From positions 1-64,000 of the forward strand of contig JAIVFU010000015.1 in the NCBI GenBank assembly GCA_020829485.1: 64,000 nt of DNA. The letters are read 5' to 3'. Of the stretch, positions 54,253 to 63,533 are shown piece after piece. Every line of letters begins with the position of its first letter. The first letter of the stretch is position 1. The notes under the pieces were generated by a model that saw nothing but the letters and a program-made list of their open reading frames with translations, was not told the origin of the DNA and did no database searches. The DNA comes from Nostoc sp. CHAB 5834 (lineage in GTDB: Bacteria > Cyanobacteriota > Cyanobacteriia > Cyanobacteriales > Nostocaceae). The position numbers were made by a program, and so were the translations under genes.

Positions 54253-54300
54253 TGGGGAGTGGGGAATAGGGAATAGGGAATGGGGAAGAAACTTAATTAA
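54253..54300. repeat. heptamer repeat GGGGAAT/AGGGAAT
   Basis: GGGGAGT and AGGGAAT units are repeated five times between convergent genes. Confidence 0.75.
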
Positions 54301-54317
54301 CAATGCCCAATGCCCAA

Positions 54318-55406
54318 TTACCAATTCTGCATTTCCACCAATTCCATACACAACTCATTAATTTGCTCTAAATCAGGTTTGTGAGGTAGGGTAGATTGTT
54401 CGTAAACAATTTCCATTTCAGCGACCAAATCTTCTGCCTTTTTCATCACCTCCTCATAAGAATACTCACCTTTTAAAATAGCTTTTAAATCCTTAAAATC
54501 ACCAGCTATTCTCCTATCTACAATCACTTCACCTCGCCGCAATATTTCTACTCCACTACGTAGCAATCTAATGCAGTGCATTCCATGTTTGAGGTCAAAA
54601 CCCGAATTTCTTTCCATTTCTGCTCTAGCCGGATTCCTATTTTCCTGCCAAGATAAGTAAGCCTTCCATTCTCTTAAAGCTATTTGATAACTTTGGCTTT
54701 TCTGAAGCAGGCGGATAAAATCTTTACGGCTATTGGTTAATTTTTGGGTATATTCTAAAGTTTCATCTGGCAAAGTGTATTGTTTCAACACACCTTTAAA
54801 ATCAATATCTGCCGTCAGCAATTGGTATAATTGTTCCGCTTCTTCCAAAAACTCAATCCGTCCTCTAATTAAGTTATAAAGATATTCCAGAAAAGCATTT
54901 AGTTCATCTTTGCTTAAGGGTGCTTCGTCTTCTATGGCGAAATCAGATGGTATTGGCTTTTTTTGCGGTGGCTTTAACAACCATTTCCGATGAGTTTCCA
55001 TCTTTTTGATTTGGGCAAAGGCATAACCAGTGTAAGTATGTTTTACCTTCTTACTCAAAAATAACTGTTTATGATTAATTAAATGCTGTCCGACTGCGCT
55101 TAAAAAAGGATAGTTATTTAACCAGAGCAATTCTAAAACATTGGGATTTGCGCCCGCTAATAACTGGAGGATTTTTCTTAATTCATATATAACTGTGTCT
55201 TTGTTACCATCAATAAATGGAAATATTCCTGGTTCATCCCAACCAGTATCTTTTTGTTCTATATGATCAAATCCTAAGTAATACCTTTTGGGTGCGATAA
55301 ATACTCCCCGATAATCAAAGTCTGAATCAGGACGATTTAAACCATAGCCGTGGCTACCTGCTAAACCAATTAAAATAGTTCTTTGCTCAACTTCTATTCT
55401 TTCCAT
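54318..55406 (-). CDS. RlaP-like nucleotidyltransferase (pol-beta superfamily)
   Basis: The protein is 362 aa. The N-terminal nucleotidyltransferase fold has GLAGSHGYGLNRPDSDFDYRG (residues 14-34) with the metal-binding aspartates Asp29 and Asp31, of the RlaP/YcgL-like family related to RNA repair enzymes. The middle has LLAGANPNVLELLWL and a conserved VKHTYTGYAFAQIKKMETHRKWLLKPP. The C-terminus is helical (DLKHGMHCIRLLRSGVEIL). Family members transfer a nucleotide to RNA or protein; the target is unknown. It is monocistronic, with no RNA ligase beside it. Confidence 0.88.
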   Translation of the reverse strand: MERIEVEQRTILIGLAGSHGYGLNRPDSDFDYRGVFIAPKRYYLGFDHIEQKDTGWDEPGIFPFIDGNKDTVIYELRKILQLLAGANPNVLELLWLNNYPFLSAVGQHLINHKQLFLSKKVKHTYTGYAFAQIKKMETHRKWLLKPPQKKPIPSDFAIEDEAPLSKDELNAFLEYLYNLIRGRIEFLEEAEQLYQLLTADIDFKGVLKQYTLPDETLEYTQKLTNSRKDFIRLLQKSQSYQIALREWKAYLSWQENRNPARAEMERNSGFDLKHGMHCIRLLRSGVEILRRGEVIVDRRIAGDFKDLKAILKGEYSYEEVMKKAEDLVAEMEIVYEQSTLPHKPDLEQINELCMELVEMQNW

Positions 55407-55756
55407 ATCACCTGATTAACATATAAGTAAGTCGGTGAGAAGAAATCAAACTAGATTAAGTAATGTAAAAAATATTGAGATTAGTTCGTAGTGAACGTCG
55501 CTCTACTTAGTCATCCTAACTCATGAGTTAAGCAGGTGGGAAGTGGGCAATGGGGATGCTGAGGAGCAGAAGAAGAATAACAATCCTCATACCCAATGAC
55601 TAATACCATTTCACTTTAATACAGCAGATTGCGCTCTAATCGAATACACGTAGAGACGTAGCAGTGCTACGTCTCTACAAGGTTTTGGGTTTTATATATG
55701 TACTTCATTTACCTGAAATCTGCTGTAATGATACAAATACACTGGTAGGGGCATGG
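55407..55756. repeat. spacer with MITE-like remnants
   Basis: 55424-55510 is a shortened copy of the TAAGTAAGTCGGTGAGAA family (compare 29165-29243). At about 55650-55680 lies the palindrome GTAGAGACGTAGCAGTGCTACG. No gene is seen. Confidence 0.65.
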
Positions 55757-55885
55757 CAATGCCCATTGAAGGATACTGAACGGTTCTATAAGGTTTTTTT
55801 AGGTGAATACCGCATTATTTACCAGATTGAGGAGCAATCCTTGCTACTAATAGTGATAAAGATTGCACATCTCAAAGATTATTAA
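55757..55885 (+). pseudogene. RelE/ParE-type toxin, C-terminal remnant
   Basis: The frame to the TAA at 55883-55885 encodes WQCPLKDTERFYKVFLGEYRIIYQIEEQSLLLIVIKIAHLKDY, here described as the typical end of a RelE/ParE toxin: LKGxxxYRxRVGDYRIIYxI...VVxIGHRxxVY. The N-terminal half of the toxin is missing; upstream codons come from repeat sequence. No antitoxin is adjacent. It is a fossil toxin. Confidence 0.65.
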
Positions 55886-56159
55886 AGCTTATCTGCAAAA
55901 GCGATCGCCTACATACCACCAAGGGCAACCAACATAAAACTTCAAAATTTACTCTACTAGGACTTACGCACTGTACAAAATAACTATCTTGTGCATTAAC
56001 GAAAATACGTTGTTTCAGGCTTTTCTCAATCACCGTTGATTGGGTGCGATCGCCAAAATCTCATTGATAAACCTAGCTATAAGCCTTGAAAACTATACCT
56101 GTTATTTTGGCTTTTCTGTCAATGCGTAAGTCCTATCTACCACTACGCAACTAAAAATT
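55886..56159. repeat. spacer with AGGACTTACGCA element
   Basis: A MITE-like element spans 55958-56135, starting TAGGACTTACGCA and ending TGCGTAAGTCCTA. It is related by its ends to 30448-30581. Confidence 0.7.
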
Positions 56160-56600
56160 TCACAAAATCTCTGCCAACTTTACCACCAGAGTATTTGCCA
56201 AATCCAAGAACCTGATGTCATTTGTATCAATGCTATTTCCTTCACCAGCTAGCAGATTTTTTACAGCAGATAGCCTGTCATCTACTTCAGAAATTCTCCA
56301 AGATTCATCTAAGTTTACTGCAAAATCAAACAGCGATCGCTCTCCTAAATGCTGCCTTACCCTCACAGCTACACTATCATTACTTACCAGAAATTCTTTA
56401 ATACTATCTAACTGAAAATTACCTAATATTTCGTCATGTCCCCACGTTTCTAGCCAGTCTCCATCCACATCTTCAACGTAAATATTGACAAAATCAACCC
56501 CATAAGTTAGCCAGTTCTGCTGCATTTGTCGCGCTGTTGCTAAAGCTTCAGCAAATGTATCTACTTGATTGTCCCAGTGAGTTTCTCTTTTGTTAGCCAT
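56160..56600 (-). CDS. hypothetical acidic protein
   Basis: This protein has 146 aa from the ATG at 56600 (MANKRETHWDNQVDTFAEAL); the GTG at 56639 adds 13 residues. It is acidic: WLTYGVDFVNIYVEDVDGDWLETWGHDEIL, then HLGERSLFDFAVNLDESWRI. No family is recognised. It lies downstream of a nuclease-like fragment on the same strand. Possibly it belongs to a small defence or accessory cluster, but this is not shown. Confidence 0.6.
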   Translation of the reverse strand: MANKRETHWDNQVDTFAEALATARQMQQNWLTYGVDFVNIYVEDVDGDWLETWGHDEILGNFQLDSIKEFLVSNDSVAVRVRQHLGERSLFDFAVNLDESWRISEVDDRLSAVKNLLAGEGNSIDTNDIRFLDLANTLVVKLAEIL

Positions 56601-56667
56601 AAAAGCTCTAATTAGCACGTAAGTATATAGGCTAGACACAAATCTGAAATATGAAATTCCTGAAAAT

Positions 56668-56952
56668 TCACGAAAATTTTAAATATTTGCCACCAGAAAG
56701 GTAATCACTGTTATACAGGGCCACGTTGACTAACTGGTTGACAAAATTAGCATCCTTGGGATTGTAACTTAAGAACAGCCCCCTATCGATTTCCCACGAT
56801 CGCAGTGTATTTTGCCAAGCTTCGTACTTTTGATGATTAAGTTCTTCACTAACACTGGTAACTTGAATGCACAGTGGTTGATTGTTACGACTAACAATTA
56901 AATCTGTTGCCATAGAAAGGTCGGCTATATAACGCTGCCAAAAACTACCTTA
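56668..56952 (-). pseudogene. 5'-truncated nuclease-like fragment
   Basis: The ATG frame (56913) gives 81 aa, but coding character extends upstream: GSFWQRYIADLSMATDLIVS is in frame to a TAA at about 56953, with no start. The core TDLIVSRNNQPLCIQVTSV resembles a PD-(D/E)XK strand pair (D...xQV), and WEIDRGLFLSYNPKDANF follows. It is probably the C-terminal part of a longer endonuclease-like protein whose 5' part has been lost. An 81-aa product from 56913 could still be made. Confidence 0.5.
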
Positions 56953-56980
56953 TCGCTGAACTATATCTTGGGCTATTGAT

Positions 56981-57628
56981 CTAATACTGAAAATTTAGTA
57001 ACTTACAAATGGCTTTGAAAACTTGCAATAACTCAATTGCATCTGGAGATTGACTCAAATTTAATAATGGCATTAACTGATAAGTTGACTGGTTGTCATG
57101 TCTTAAATAAACAAATTGATAAAGCTGTCCATTAGTTACCAAACCCCAAACTGATGGTTGTTGAGCTAAACTTTTAAAAGCATAAGTGAGTAATTGAGGT
57201 AAACCCTCAATCACATTGACCGAACTATTTTTTGTTTCAATCACTAGAACCCAAAAAGGCGGTGCAATATTACTTTGAGGATTGTTGATTGCTAAAATAT
57301 CCATCCGTCCGGTAATTCTTTTGTCTTCATCTTCGACTGCGATCGCAATGCTATCTTCCATTGTCAACCGAATTGGCACATCGTAAAATCCTGCTAATCG
57401 CATCAAGGGTGCGATCGTTATAAATTTAACCAAACCTTCAGAAATTTTACCAAGCCGGAGATAACGACGGAAGTCGTTTCTAATTCGCAATAAATCTTCC
57501 TGTTCAAACTCTGTCAACGGTTCTAAATTTAAGAAGTCTGTGAATGAACCATCTGAAAGTTCTTCTAGTTTGAGAAAGCGATGAACATCGTTGAGAGATA
57601 AGCTGCTAGCTTCAACAGTGAGCGTCAT
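56981..57628 (-). CDS. restriction endonuclease subunit R-like protein
   Basis: This 215-aa protein is of a type common in cyanobacteria. The N-terminal helical region (LNDVHRFLKLEELSDGSFTDFLNLEPLTEFEQEDLLRIRNDF, in outline) precedes a PD-(D/E)XK fold: KRITGRMDILAINNP with the acidic residue, then FWVLVIETKNSSVN with the E-x-K, then QLLTYAFKSLAQQPSVWGLVTNG. It resembles the nuclease domain of type I HsdR but lacks the helicase. No HsdM/HsdS genes are near, so its role is uncertain. Confidence 0.8.
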   Translation of the reverse strand: MTLTVEASSLSLNDVHRFLKLEELSDGSFTDFLNLEPLTEFEQEDLLRIRNDFRRYLRLGKISEGLVKFITIAPLMRLAGFYDVPIRLTMEDSIAIAVEDEDKRITGRMDILAINNPQSNIAPPFWVLVIETKNSSVNVIEGLPQLLTYAFKSLAQQPSVWGLVTNGQLYQFVYLRHDNQSTYQLMPLLNLSQSPDAIELLQVFKAICKLLNFQY

Positions 57629-57860
57629 AATTTCAGGCTTTATTTGTCAAGACTACTTACATTTTGCAACATTCCTGGTAGATGGGTTCCAATGTAACCT
57701 CTTTAAATTTCTTGAGCGCTTGCTTTTGCTAGATGAAAATGAATGTAAACTAAATAACTCGGCAATTTCTACCTAGCTTAATGAAAATCTAAACACTGTC
57801 TAGCACAACTGGGCTAAGAATAGTTTTTAATCACAATAGCGATCGCACTCATAACTAACC

Positions 57861-59834
57861 ATGTCTCAACCAACTATAGAATCAATCCTCCAAGAGAATC
57901 GCCTATTTCATCCTGCCTCGGAATTCTCGCAGAATGCCCATATCAAAAGCCTGGAAGACTATCAGCGTCTCTACAACAAAGCCAAAGCTGATCCGCAGCA
58001 ATTTTGGGCAGATTTGGCTGGAACAGAATTAGAATGGTTCCAAAAATGGGATACAGTATTAGACTGGCAACCACCTTTTGCTAAGTGGTTTGTTAGCGGT
58101 AAAATAAATATTTCTTACAACTGCCTTGACAGACATCTCACTACCTGGCGCAAAAATAAAGCCGCATTGATTTGGGAAGGAGAACCAGGTGATTCGCGTA
58201 CCCTCACTTATGCCCAACTGCATCGGGAAGTTTGCCAGTTTGCCAATGTATTGAAGCAACTGGGTGTACAAAAAGGCGATCGCGTTGGTATATATATGCC
58301 AATGATTCCCGAAGCTGCGATCGCAATGTTAGCCTGTGCCAGAATTGGCGCACCCCACAGTGTGGTATTTGGTGGTTTTAGTGCCGAAGCTTTGCGCGAT
58401 CGCTTAATTGATGCCACAGCTAAACTAGTAATTACGGCTGATGGTGGTTGGCGCAAAGATGCGATCGTTCCTCTCAAAGAACAGGTAGATAAAGCCTTAG
58501 CTGATGGTGCTGTTCCCAGCGTAGAAAATGTCCTCGTTGTCAAGCGCACCGGACAAGAAACTTATATGCAACTGGGGGGACGCGATCATTGGTGGCATGA
58601 TTTGCAAAAAGGAGTATCAGCAGATTGTCCCGCCGAACCAATGGACAGCGAAGATATGCTGTTTGTTCTCTACACTTCTGGCAGCACGGGCAAACCGAAG
58701 GGCGTTGTGCATACAACTGCTGGTTATAATTTGTATACCCACATCACCACCAAGTGGATCTTTGACCTGCAAGACACAGATGTATATTGGTGTACCGCCG
58801 ATGTAGGTTGGATTACGGGACACAGCTACATTGTCTATGGCCCTCTTTCCAATGGTGCAACCACGGTGATGTATGAAGGTGCGCCCCGTGCTTCTAATCC
58901 TGGCTGTTTCTGGGATGTAATTGAAAAATACGGCGTTAATATTTTTTATACTGCACCTACGGCAATTCGGGCATTTATTAAAATGGGCGAACAACATCCG
59001 AATGCGCGAAACCTGTCTTCATTGCGTTTGCTGGGAACCGTCGGCGAACCGATTAACCCAGAAGCTTGGATGTGGTATCAGAAAGTAATTGGTGGCGATC
59101 GCTGTCCAATTGTAGATACTTGGTGGCAAACAGAAACAGGCGGTATTATGATTACACCGCTACCAGGGGCGATTCCCACCAAACCCGGTTCCGCAACTCT
59201 TCCCTTCCCAGGAATTATTGCAGATGTCGTGGATTTGGAAGGAAACACCGTACCCAATAACGAAGGCGGTTATCTAGCAGTGCGTCATCCTTGGCCAGGA
59301 ATGATGCGGACAGTCTACGGCGATCCAGAACGCTTCCGCCGCACCTACTGGGAACACATTCCACCCAAAGATGGTAATTATACTTACTTTGCTGGTGATG
59401 GCGCGAGGCAAGATGAAGACGGTTACTTTTGGGTAATGGGTCGTGTGGATGACGTATTGAATGTATCAGGACACCGACTCGGTACAATGGAAGTAGAATC
59501 AGCCTTAGTTTCGCACCCAGCAGTTGCAGAAGCGGCGGTAGTGGGTAAGCCAGATGAACTTAAAGGTGAAGAAGTAGTTGCTTTTGTGACATTAGAAGGC
59601 ACTTATCAGGCGAGTGAACAACTGATTAAAGAACTCAAACTGCACGTTGTCAAAGAAATTGGTGCGATCGCTCGTCCGGGAGAAATTCGGTTTACAGACG
59701 CTTTGCCCAAAACGCGATCGGGTAAAATTATGCGGCGCTTGCTGCGGAATCTAGCTGCTGGGCAAGAGGTATCTGGGGATACTTCGACATTAGAAGATCG
59801 GGGTGTGTTGGATAAATTACGGGAAGGCGCGTAA
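57861..59834 (+). CDS. acs: acetyl-CoA synthetase
   Basis: The 657-aa AMP-forming ligase activates acetate to acetyl-CoA. Motifs: [22 protein letters not shown] (P-loop-like, ATP), [60 protein letters not shown] (hinge and CoA region, outlined), and the C-terminal [14 protein letters not shown] with the catalytic Lys that is the usual acetylation control site. Length matches bacterial Acs. It stands alone on the plus strand with a hairpin after it. Confidence 0.96.
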   Translation: MSQPTIESILQENRLFHPASEFSQNAHIKSLEDYQRLYNKAKADPQQFWADLAGTELEWFQKWDTVLDWQPPFAKWFVSGKINISYNCLDRHLTTWRKNKAALIWEGEPGDSRTLTYAQLHREVCQFANVLKQLGVQKGDRVGIYMPMIPEAAIAMLACARIGAPHSVVFGGFSAEALRDRLIDATAKLVITADGGWRKDAIVPLKEQVDKALADGAVPSVENVLVVKRTGQETYMQLGGRDHWWHDLQKGVSADCPAEPMDSEDMLFVLYTSGSTGKPKGVVHTTAGYNLYTHITTKWIFDLQDTDVYWCTADVGWITGHSYIVYGPLSNGATTVMYEGAPRASNPGCFWDVIEKYGVNIFYTAPTAIRAFIKMGEQHPNARNLSSLRLLGTVGEPINPEAWMWYQKVIGGDRCPIVDTWWQTETGGIMITPLPGAIPTKPGSATLPFPGIIADVVDLEGNTVPNNEGGYLAVRHPWPGMMRTVYGDPERFRRTYWEHIPPKDGNYTYFAGDGARQDEDGYFWVMGRVDDVLNVSGHRLGTMEVESALVSHPAVAEAAVVGKPDELKGEEVVAFVTLEGTYQASEQLIKELKLHVVKEIGAIARPGEIRFTDALPKTRSGKIMRRLLRNLAAGQEVSGDTSTLEDRGVLDKLREGA

Positions 59835-59841
59835 ATAATAT

Positions 59842-59865
59842 AGGGTGGGCAAAACAGCCTACCCT
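59842..59865. terminator. hairpin after acs
   Basis: AGGGTGGGC pairs with GCCTACCCT (one G-T pair) with a six-base loop, 8 bases after the acs stop. Confidence 0.7.
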
Positions 59866-59927
59866 TTGCTAGACAATTGGATTTTGGACAAAAAAGAAGT
59901 GTTTGCGTACTAGATGAGGATATAAAT

Positions 59928-61874
59928 ATGAATTTGTCTTTACAAAGCCGTCGGCGATTTATGCAGTTAATGGGGATGGGTTCAGCCGTAGTTGTATTTG
60001 GTGATTTCTTACCAAATCAACACTCTGTAGCAGTCGCAGCATCATCTGCATGGGTGGCGCGTCACGGGTTGACTTCAGCGCAATATCAAACTGAATTTAA
60101 CAAATACATAGCCCAAGGTTATCGTCCGGTGATGGTTAGTGGTTACGCAGTGGGTAATCAAGACTTTTATGCTGTCTTATTTGAAAAAGCAGTGAATGCA
60201 TCGGCTTGGGTCGCACGTCACGGGTTGACTTCAGCGCAATATCAAACTGAATTTAATAAATACACAGCCCAAGGTTATCGTCCCGTGCAGGTGAGTGGCT
60301 ATGCAGTGGGTAATCAAGATTTTTATGCTGTGCTATTTGAAAAAGCAGTGAATGCACCGGCTTGGGTAGCACGTCATGGGTTAACTTCGGCGCAATATCA
60401 AAGCGAATTTAACAATTACACAGCCCAAGGTTTTCGCCCTGTAGACGTTAGCGGTTACACTGTTGGCAATCAAGACTTTTATACGGTGATTTTTGAAAAA
60501 ACAGCCGATACACCAGCATGGGTCGCACGTCACGGGATGACTTCCGCACAATATCAAAGTGAATTTGACAAGTTCACAGCACAAGGCTACCGCTTAGTGA
60601 AAGTTAGTGGCTATAGTCTCAACGGTGAAGATAGATATGCCGCTATCTGGGAAAAATCTGGTAGTGGGGCTTGGGTGGCACGTCATGGAATGAGTTCCCA
60701 AGAATATCAAGACGAATTTGATCGCTATTTTTATCAAGGCTATAGACCTGTATGGCTAAATGGTTACACTATCAACGGTCAAGACAGATATGCTGCTATC
60801 TGGGAAAGTCAAAACGGTTATAAGTCTTCGGAACTGCAAGCCATTGATCAAACTGTGGCTGAGTTTATGCAAAATTATGATGTTCCCGGTCTTTCCTTGG
60901 CTATTGCTAAAGATGAGCGTTTAGTCTTAGCCAAAACCTACGGCTTGGCTGACAAATCGACGGGTGAAAAAGTCGCACCGCGTCACCGCTTCCGCATTGC
61001 CAGTGTATCGAAACCAATTACCGCGAGCGCCATTATGAAACTGGTGGAACAAGGCAAGCTACAATTAAGTGATCGCATTTTCGGTCAAGGTGGCATTTTA
61101 GGCACTACCTACGGAACAACTCCCTATAAAACCAATGTCGAAAACATTACCGTAGAACATTTACTCACCCATTTGGGTGGCGGTTGGTCTAACGATAATA
61201 ATGACCCGATGTTTTTTAATCCCTCAATGAACCAGACGCAACTAATTAGTTGGGTATTAGATAACCGTCCTTTAGATAACGCACCGGAAACTAAATTTGC
61301 CTACTCTAATTTTGGTTTCTGTGTTTTGGGACGGGTAATTGAACAGGTGACAGGGCAAACCTACGAAAATTATGTGAAAACTAATATCCTTGAACCATCC
61401 GGTGTCACCGATATGCAAATTGGCGGTGATACCCTAGCCGAGAAAAAAGCCAATGAAGTTACCTATTACGGTCAAGGTGGCGAAAATCCCTACGATATGA
61501 AAGTAGCACGGATGGATGCTCACGGCGGTTGGATTGCTAAACCGATTGATTTAGTGAGGTTGGCGGTGCAGGTAGATGGCTTGAATTCCAAACCTGATAT
61601 TCTTAGTGCTAGTGCGATCACTACTATGTATCAAGGCTCAAGTGTCAACCCTGGATATGCTAAAGGATGGTCTATAAATACAGCCAATAACCATTGGCAC
61701 AACGGCAGTTTACCAGGAGAACAAGCATTTCTAGTTAATACCAGCGATGGTTTCTCGTGGGCAGTGCTAGTTAATACCCGCAGTCAAAAATCAGGCTTCG
61801 GTGGCGACCTCGACCAACTCATGTGGAACATTAAAAGCAAAGTTACTAATTGGCTATCATTTGACTTGTTTTAA
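59928..61874 (+). CDS. serine hydrolase (class C beta-lactamase fold) with five BTRD1-like repeats
   Basis: The product is 648 aa from the ATG at 59928, preceded by GAGGATATAAAT; the ATG at 59877 is less likely. A twin-arginine signal (QSRRRFMQLMGMGSAVVVFG) comes first. Five repeats of 51-52 residues follow from residue 42, each like WVARHGLTSAQYQTEFNKY then AQGYRPVxVSGY and Q(D)FYAVxFEK; this is the bacterial tandem repeat domain seen in polyglycine hydrolases. The catalytic domain starts near 300: S359-V-S-K362, Y459-S-N461 and H591-N-G. A peptidase/esterase acting outside the membrane is likely; the substrate is unknown. Confidence 0.88.
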   Translation: MNLSLQSRRRFMQLMGMGSAVVVFGDFLPNQHSVAVAASSAWVARHGLTSAQYQTEFNKYIAQGYRPVMVSGYAVGNQDFYAVLFEKAVNASAWVARHGLTSAQYQTEFNKYTAQGYRPVQVSGYAVGNQDFYAVLFEKAVNAPAWVARHGLTSAQYQSEFNNYTAQGFRPVDVSGYTVGNQDFYTVIFEKTADTPAWVARHGMTSAQYQSEFDKFTAQGYRLVKVSGYSLNGEDRYAAIWEKSGSGAWVARHGMSSQEYQDEFDRYFYQGYRPVWLNGYTINGQDRYAAIWESQNGYKSSELQAIDQTVAEFMQNYDVPGLSLAIAKDERLVLAKTYGLADKSTGEKVAPRHRFRIASVSKPITASAIMKLVEQGKLQLSDRIFGQGGILGTTYGTTPYKTNVENITVEHLLTHLGGGWSNDNNDPMFFNPSMNQTQLISWVLDNRPLDNAPETKFAYSNFGFCVLGRVIEQVTGQTYENYVKTNILEPSGVTDMQIGGDTLAEKKANEVTYYGQGGENPYDMKVARMDAHGGWIAKPIDLVRLAVQVDGLNSKPDILSASAITTMYQGSSVNPGYAKGWSINTANNHWHNGSLPGEQAFLVNTSDGFSWAVLVNTRSQKSGFGGDLDQLMWNIKSKVTNWLSFDLF

Positions 61875-61937
61875 ATAAATCGAAACCTATCGAGATGTCG
61901 TAGCATTACAGCTAAACGTTGCTTGCTGTGAAGAATT

Positions 61938-62090
61938 ATGAAAATTACCCGTAGACCTAATATTCATGATCAAAATAATCCGGGGTTAAACTTTAATGAA
62001 AATAATGAACTGAAAAAACTCAATGACAAAGAAATAGCTAATATTATTTCAAGAGTAAATAGTTGGTATGACCAGAAAAATAATAGATGA
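61938..62090 (+). CDS. small basic protein, 50 aa
   Basis: The ATG at 61938 opens a 50-codon frame to the TGA at 62088-62090: MKITRRPNIHDQNNPGLNFN, then KLNDKEIANIISRVNSWYDQ. It is rich in Asn and Lys, with a helical second half. GTGAAGAATT gives a weak ribosome-binding site. No family is recognised. It lies 64 bases after the serine hydrolase on the same strand. Confidence 0.4.
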   Translation: MKITRRPNIHDQNNPGLNFNENNELKKLNDKEIANIISRVNSWYDQKNNR

Positions 62091-62262
62091 GGATGAACAT
62101 ACCAATTTATTATTGTAAAATGAATAGGCGCGATCGCCCGTACTTGAAATTTTAATTACACCGTGCAGTCAGCGTATTGACAAACTTTTTAGTGCATTGC
62201 AGACTTACTAATGCATCTTCACATTATTATAAGAATAGAACATTATTGAGGCATTCAGGGCG

Positions 62263-62943
62263 ATGAACGTGAAGCGCAAACTGAAATCAGCATTTGTTCA
62301 ATCTTTTAGTGGCATGACGCTGAGTATTATCACTGTAATTGGTTTATCACCATTAGCGTTAGCAGTTCCTGCAAAAGTTTCTTTGCATTTCCCTGGACAG
62401 TTGGTTGAGAGACAACCACAAAAACTAGCACAGTTTTCAGATACAGGGCCATCAGAGCGATCGCAGATGCTGCAACAAGCCAATGCTTTATTTAATCAGG
62501 GAGAGTTAACAGGTGCAGAGGAAAATTTACGCAAATTCGTTAAACAATTTCCAGACGATGCCTTCGGACACTTTCAATTAGGAAATGTGCTTTTTCGGCA
62601 AAAGAAACCACAAGAAGCAATTAGCTCTTATCAAGAAGCCATTCGCCTCCAGCCAAAATACGCTCTCGCTCACAATGCGATGGGTATGGTTTACGCAAGC
62701 CAAAGTCGCTGGGAAGAAGCCATTAGTGAATATAAAAAAGCTCTAGAAATTAATCCTAATTATGGTGAGGGACTGACTAATTTTGCGCTGGCATTGTGGC
62801 AAACAAATAAAAAAGATGAGGCGCTATCTTCTTTAGAAAAAGCTTTAAATATCTTCAAAGAACAGAATAGAGGTGAAAAAGTTAACCAAGTCGAACGAAT
62901 CTTGCGAGAGTTCAAAACTGCTGATGATCCTAGTGTTTCATAA
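62263..62943 (+). CDS. secreted TPR-repeat protein
   Basis: The 226-aa protein has a signal peptide (residues 1-35, ending LALAVPA). A linker is followed by at least three tetratricopeptide repeats: MLQQANALFNQGELTGAEENLRKFVKQFPDD, then AFGHFQLGNVLFRQKKPQEAISSYQEAIRLQPKY, then ALAHNAMGMVYASQSRWEEAISEYKKALEINPNY (outlined), and a partial fourth. It is a protein-protein interaction scaffold in the periplasm or thylakoid lumen; the partner is unknown. A strong terminator lies at 63023-63048. Confidence 0.9.
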   Translation: MNVKRKLKSAFVQSFSGMTLSIITVIGLSPLALAVPAKVSLHFPGQLVERQPQKLAQFSDTGPSERSQMLQQANALFNQGELTGAEENLRKFVKQFPDDAFGHFQLGNVLFRQKKPQEAISSYQEAIRLQPKYALAHNAMGMVYASQSRWEEAISEYKKALEINPNYGEGLTNFALALWQTNKKDEALSSLEKALNIFKEQNRGEKVNQVERILREFKTADDPSVS

Positions 62944-63022
62944 AAATTACATTATTTAACGTTAGAGGATCGAAATATGTTTGATAACGTGTAGTAAATA
63001 GCTTAATTTAGTATCTTTTCGC

Positions 63023-63048
63023 GCAAAGATGCAAAATTGCATCTTTGC
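63023..63048 (+). terminator. rho-independent terminator after the TPR gene
   Basis: A perfect 12-bp stem GCAAAGATGCAA/TTGCATCTTTGC with a two-base loop is followed by GTTTTTATA. Confidence 0.85.
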
Positions 63049-63084
63049 TGTTTTTATATGAAAATGCAAAAATAGCTTATAAAA

Positions 63085-63241
63085 CAATACAGTTCAGTTA
63101 AGGATTTTTGGTACTGATTTTAGACCTGTAGAGACGCGAAATTTCGCGTCTTTTAGACCTGTAGAGACGCGTTAGCGTAGCGGGGCCCCAGTACAATTTC
63201 GCGTCTCTACCAAGGTTTTTGGGCTTAACTGAACGGTATTG
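63085..63241. mobile_element. MITE-like element, CAATAC/GTATTG family, copy 2
   Basis: This 157-bp element starts CAATACAGTTCAGTTAAGG and ends CTTAACTGAACGGTATTG. A perfect 10-bp direct repeat GCTTATAAAA flanks it (63075-63084 and 63242-63251). The inside carries two copies of TAGACCTGTAGAGACGCG. Confidence 0.88.
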
Positions 63242-63251
63242 GCTTATAAAA

Positions 63252-63533
63252 ATAGATAGAGTAGTCAATACCTTTGCCAAAATAAGAGCCTAGATAAATT
63301 TTGGCAAAAACGGCAAAACTAAGCATATATAAGCGGTTTGATGAAAATGTGGTTTGGAATTTGAAACCCTTATCCTGCCGTCAATACGTTAAAAAAAACT
63401 TGTGGGAAACCTTAAAGGAATTTTTAGGACTGATTGTTTTTGCCAACCCTCAAAGAAATGGGAGTTAATGGTTAAAGTATCATCATCTCACCCTCGTAAA
63501 TTAGCAAAGGTATTGAGTAATCTATGAGCTTTT
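63252..63533. other. spacer before the last gene
   Basis: Unique AT-rich sequence. No gene or clear regulatory structure was seen. Confidence 0.5.

Noticed and set aside
58208..59487. Several antisense ORFs of 90-126 aa inside acs
   Set aside because: They are shadows of a GC-richer, strongly conserved gene; the sense frame has all Acs motifs.
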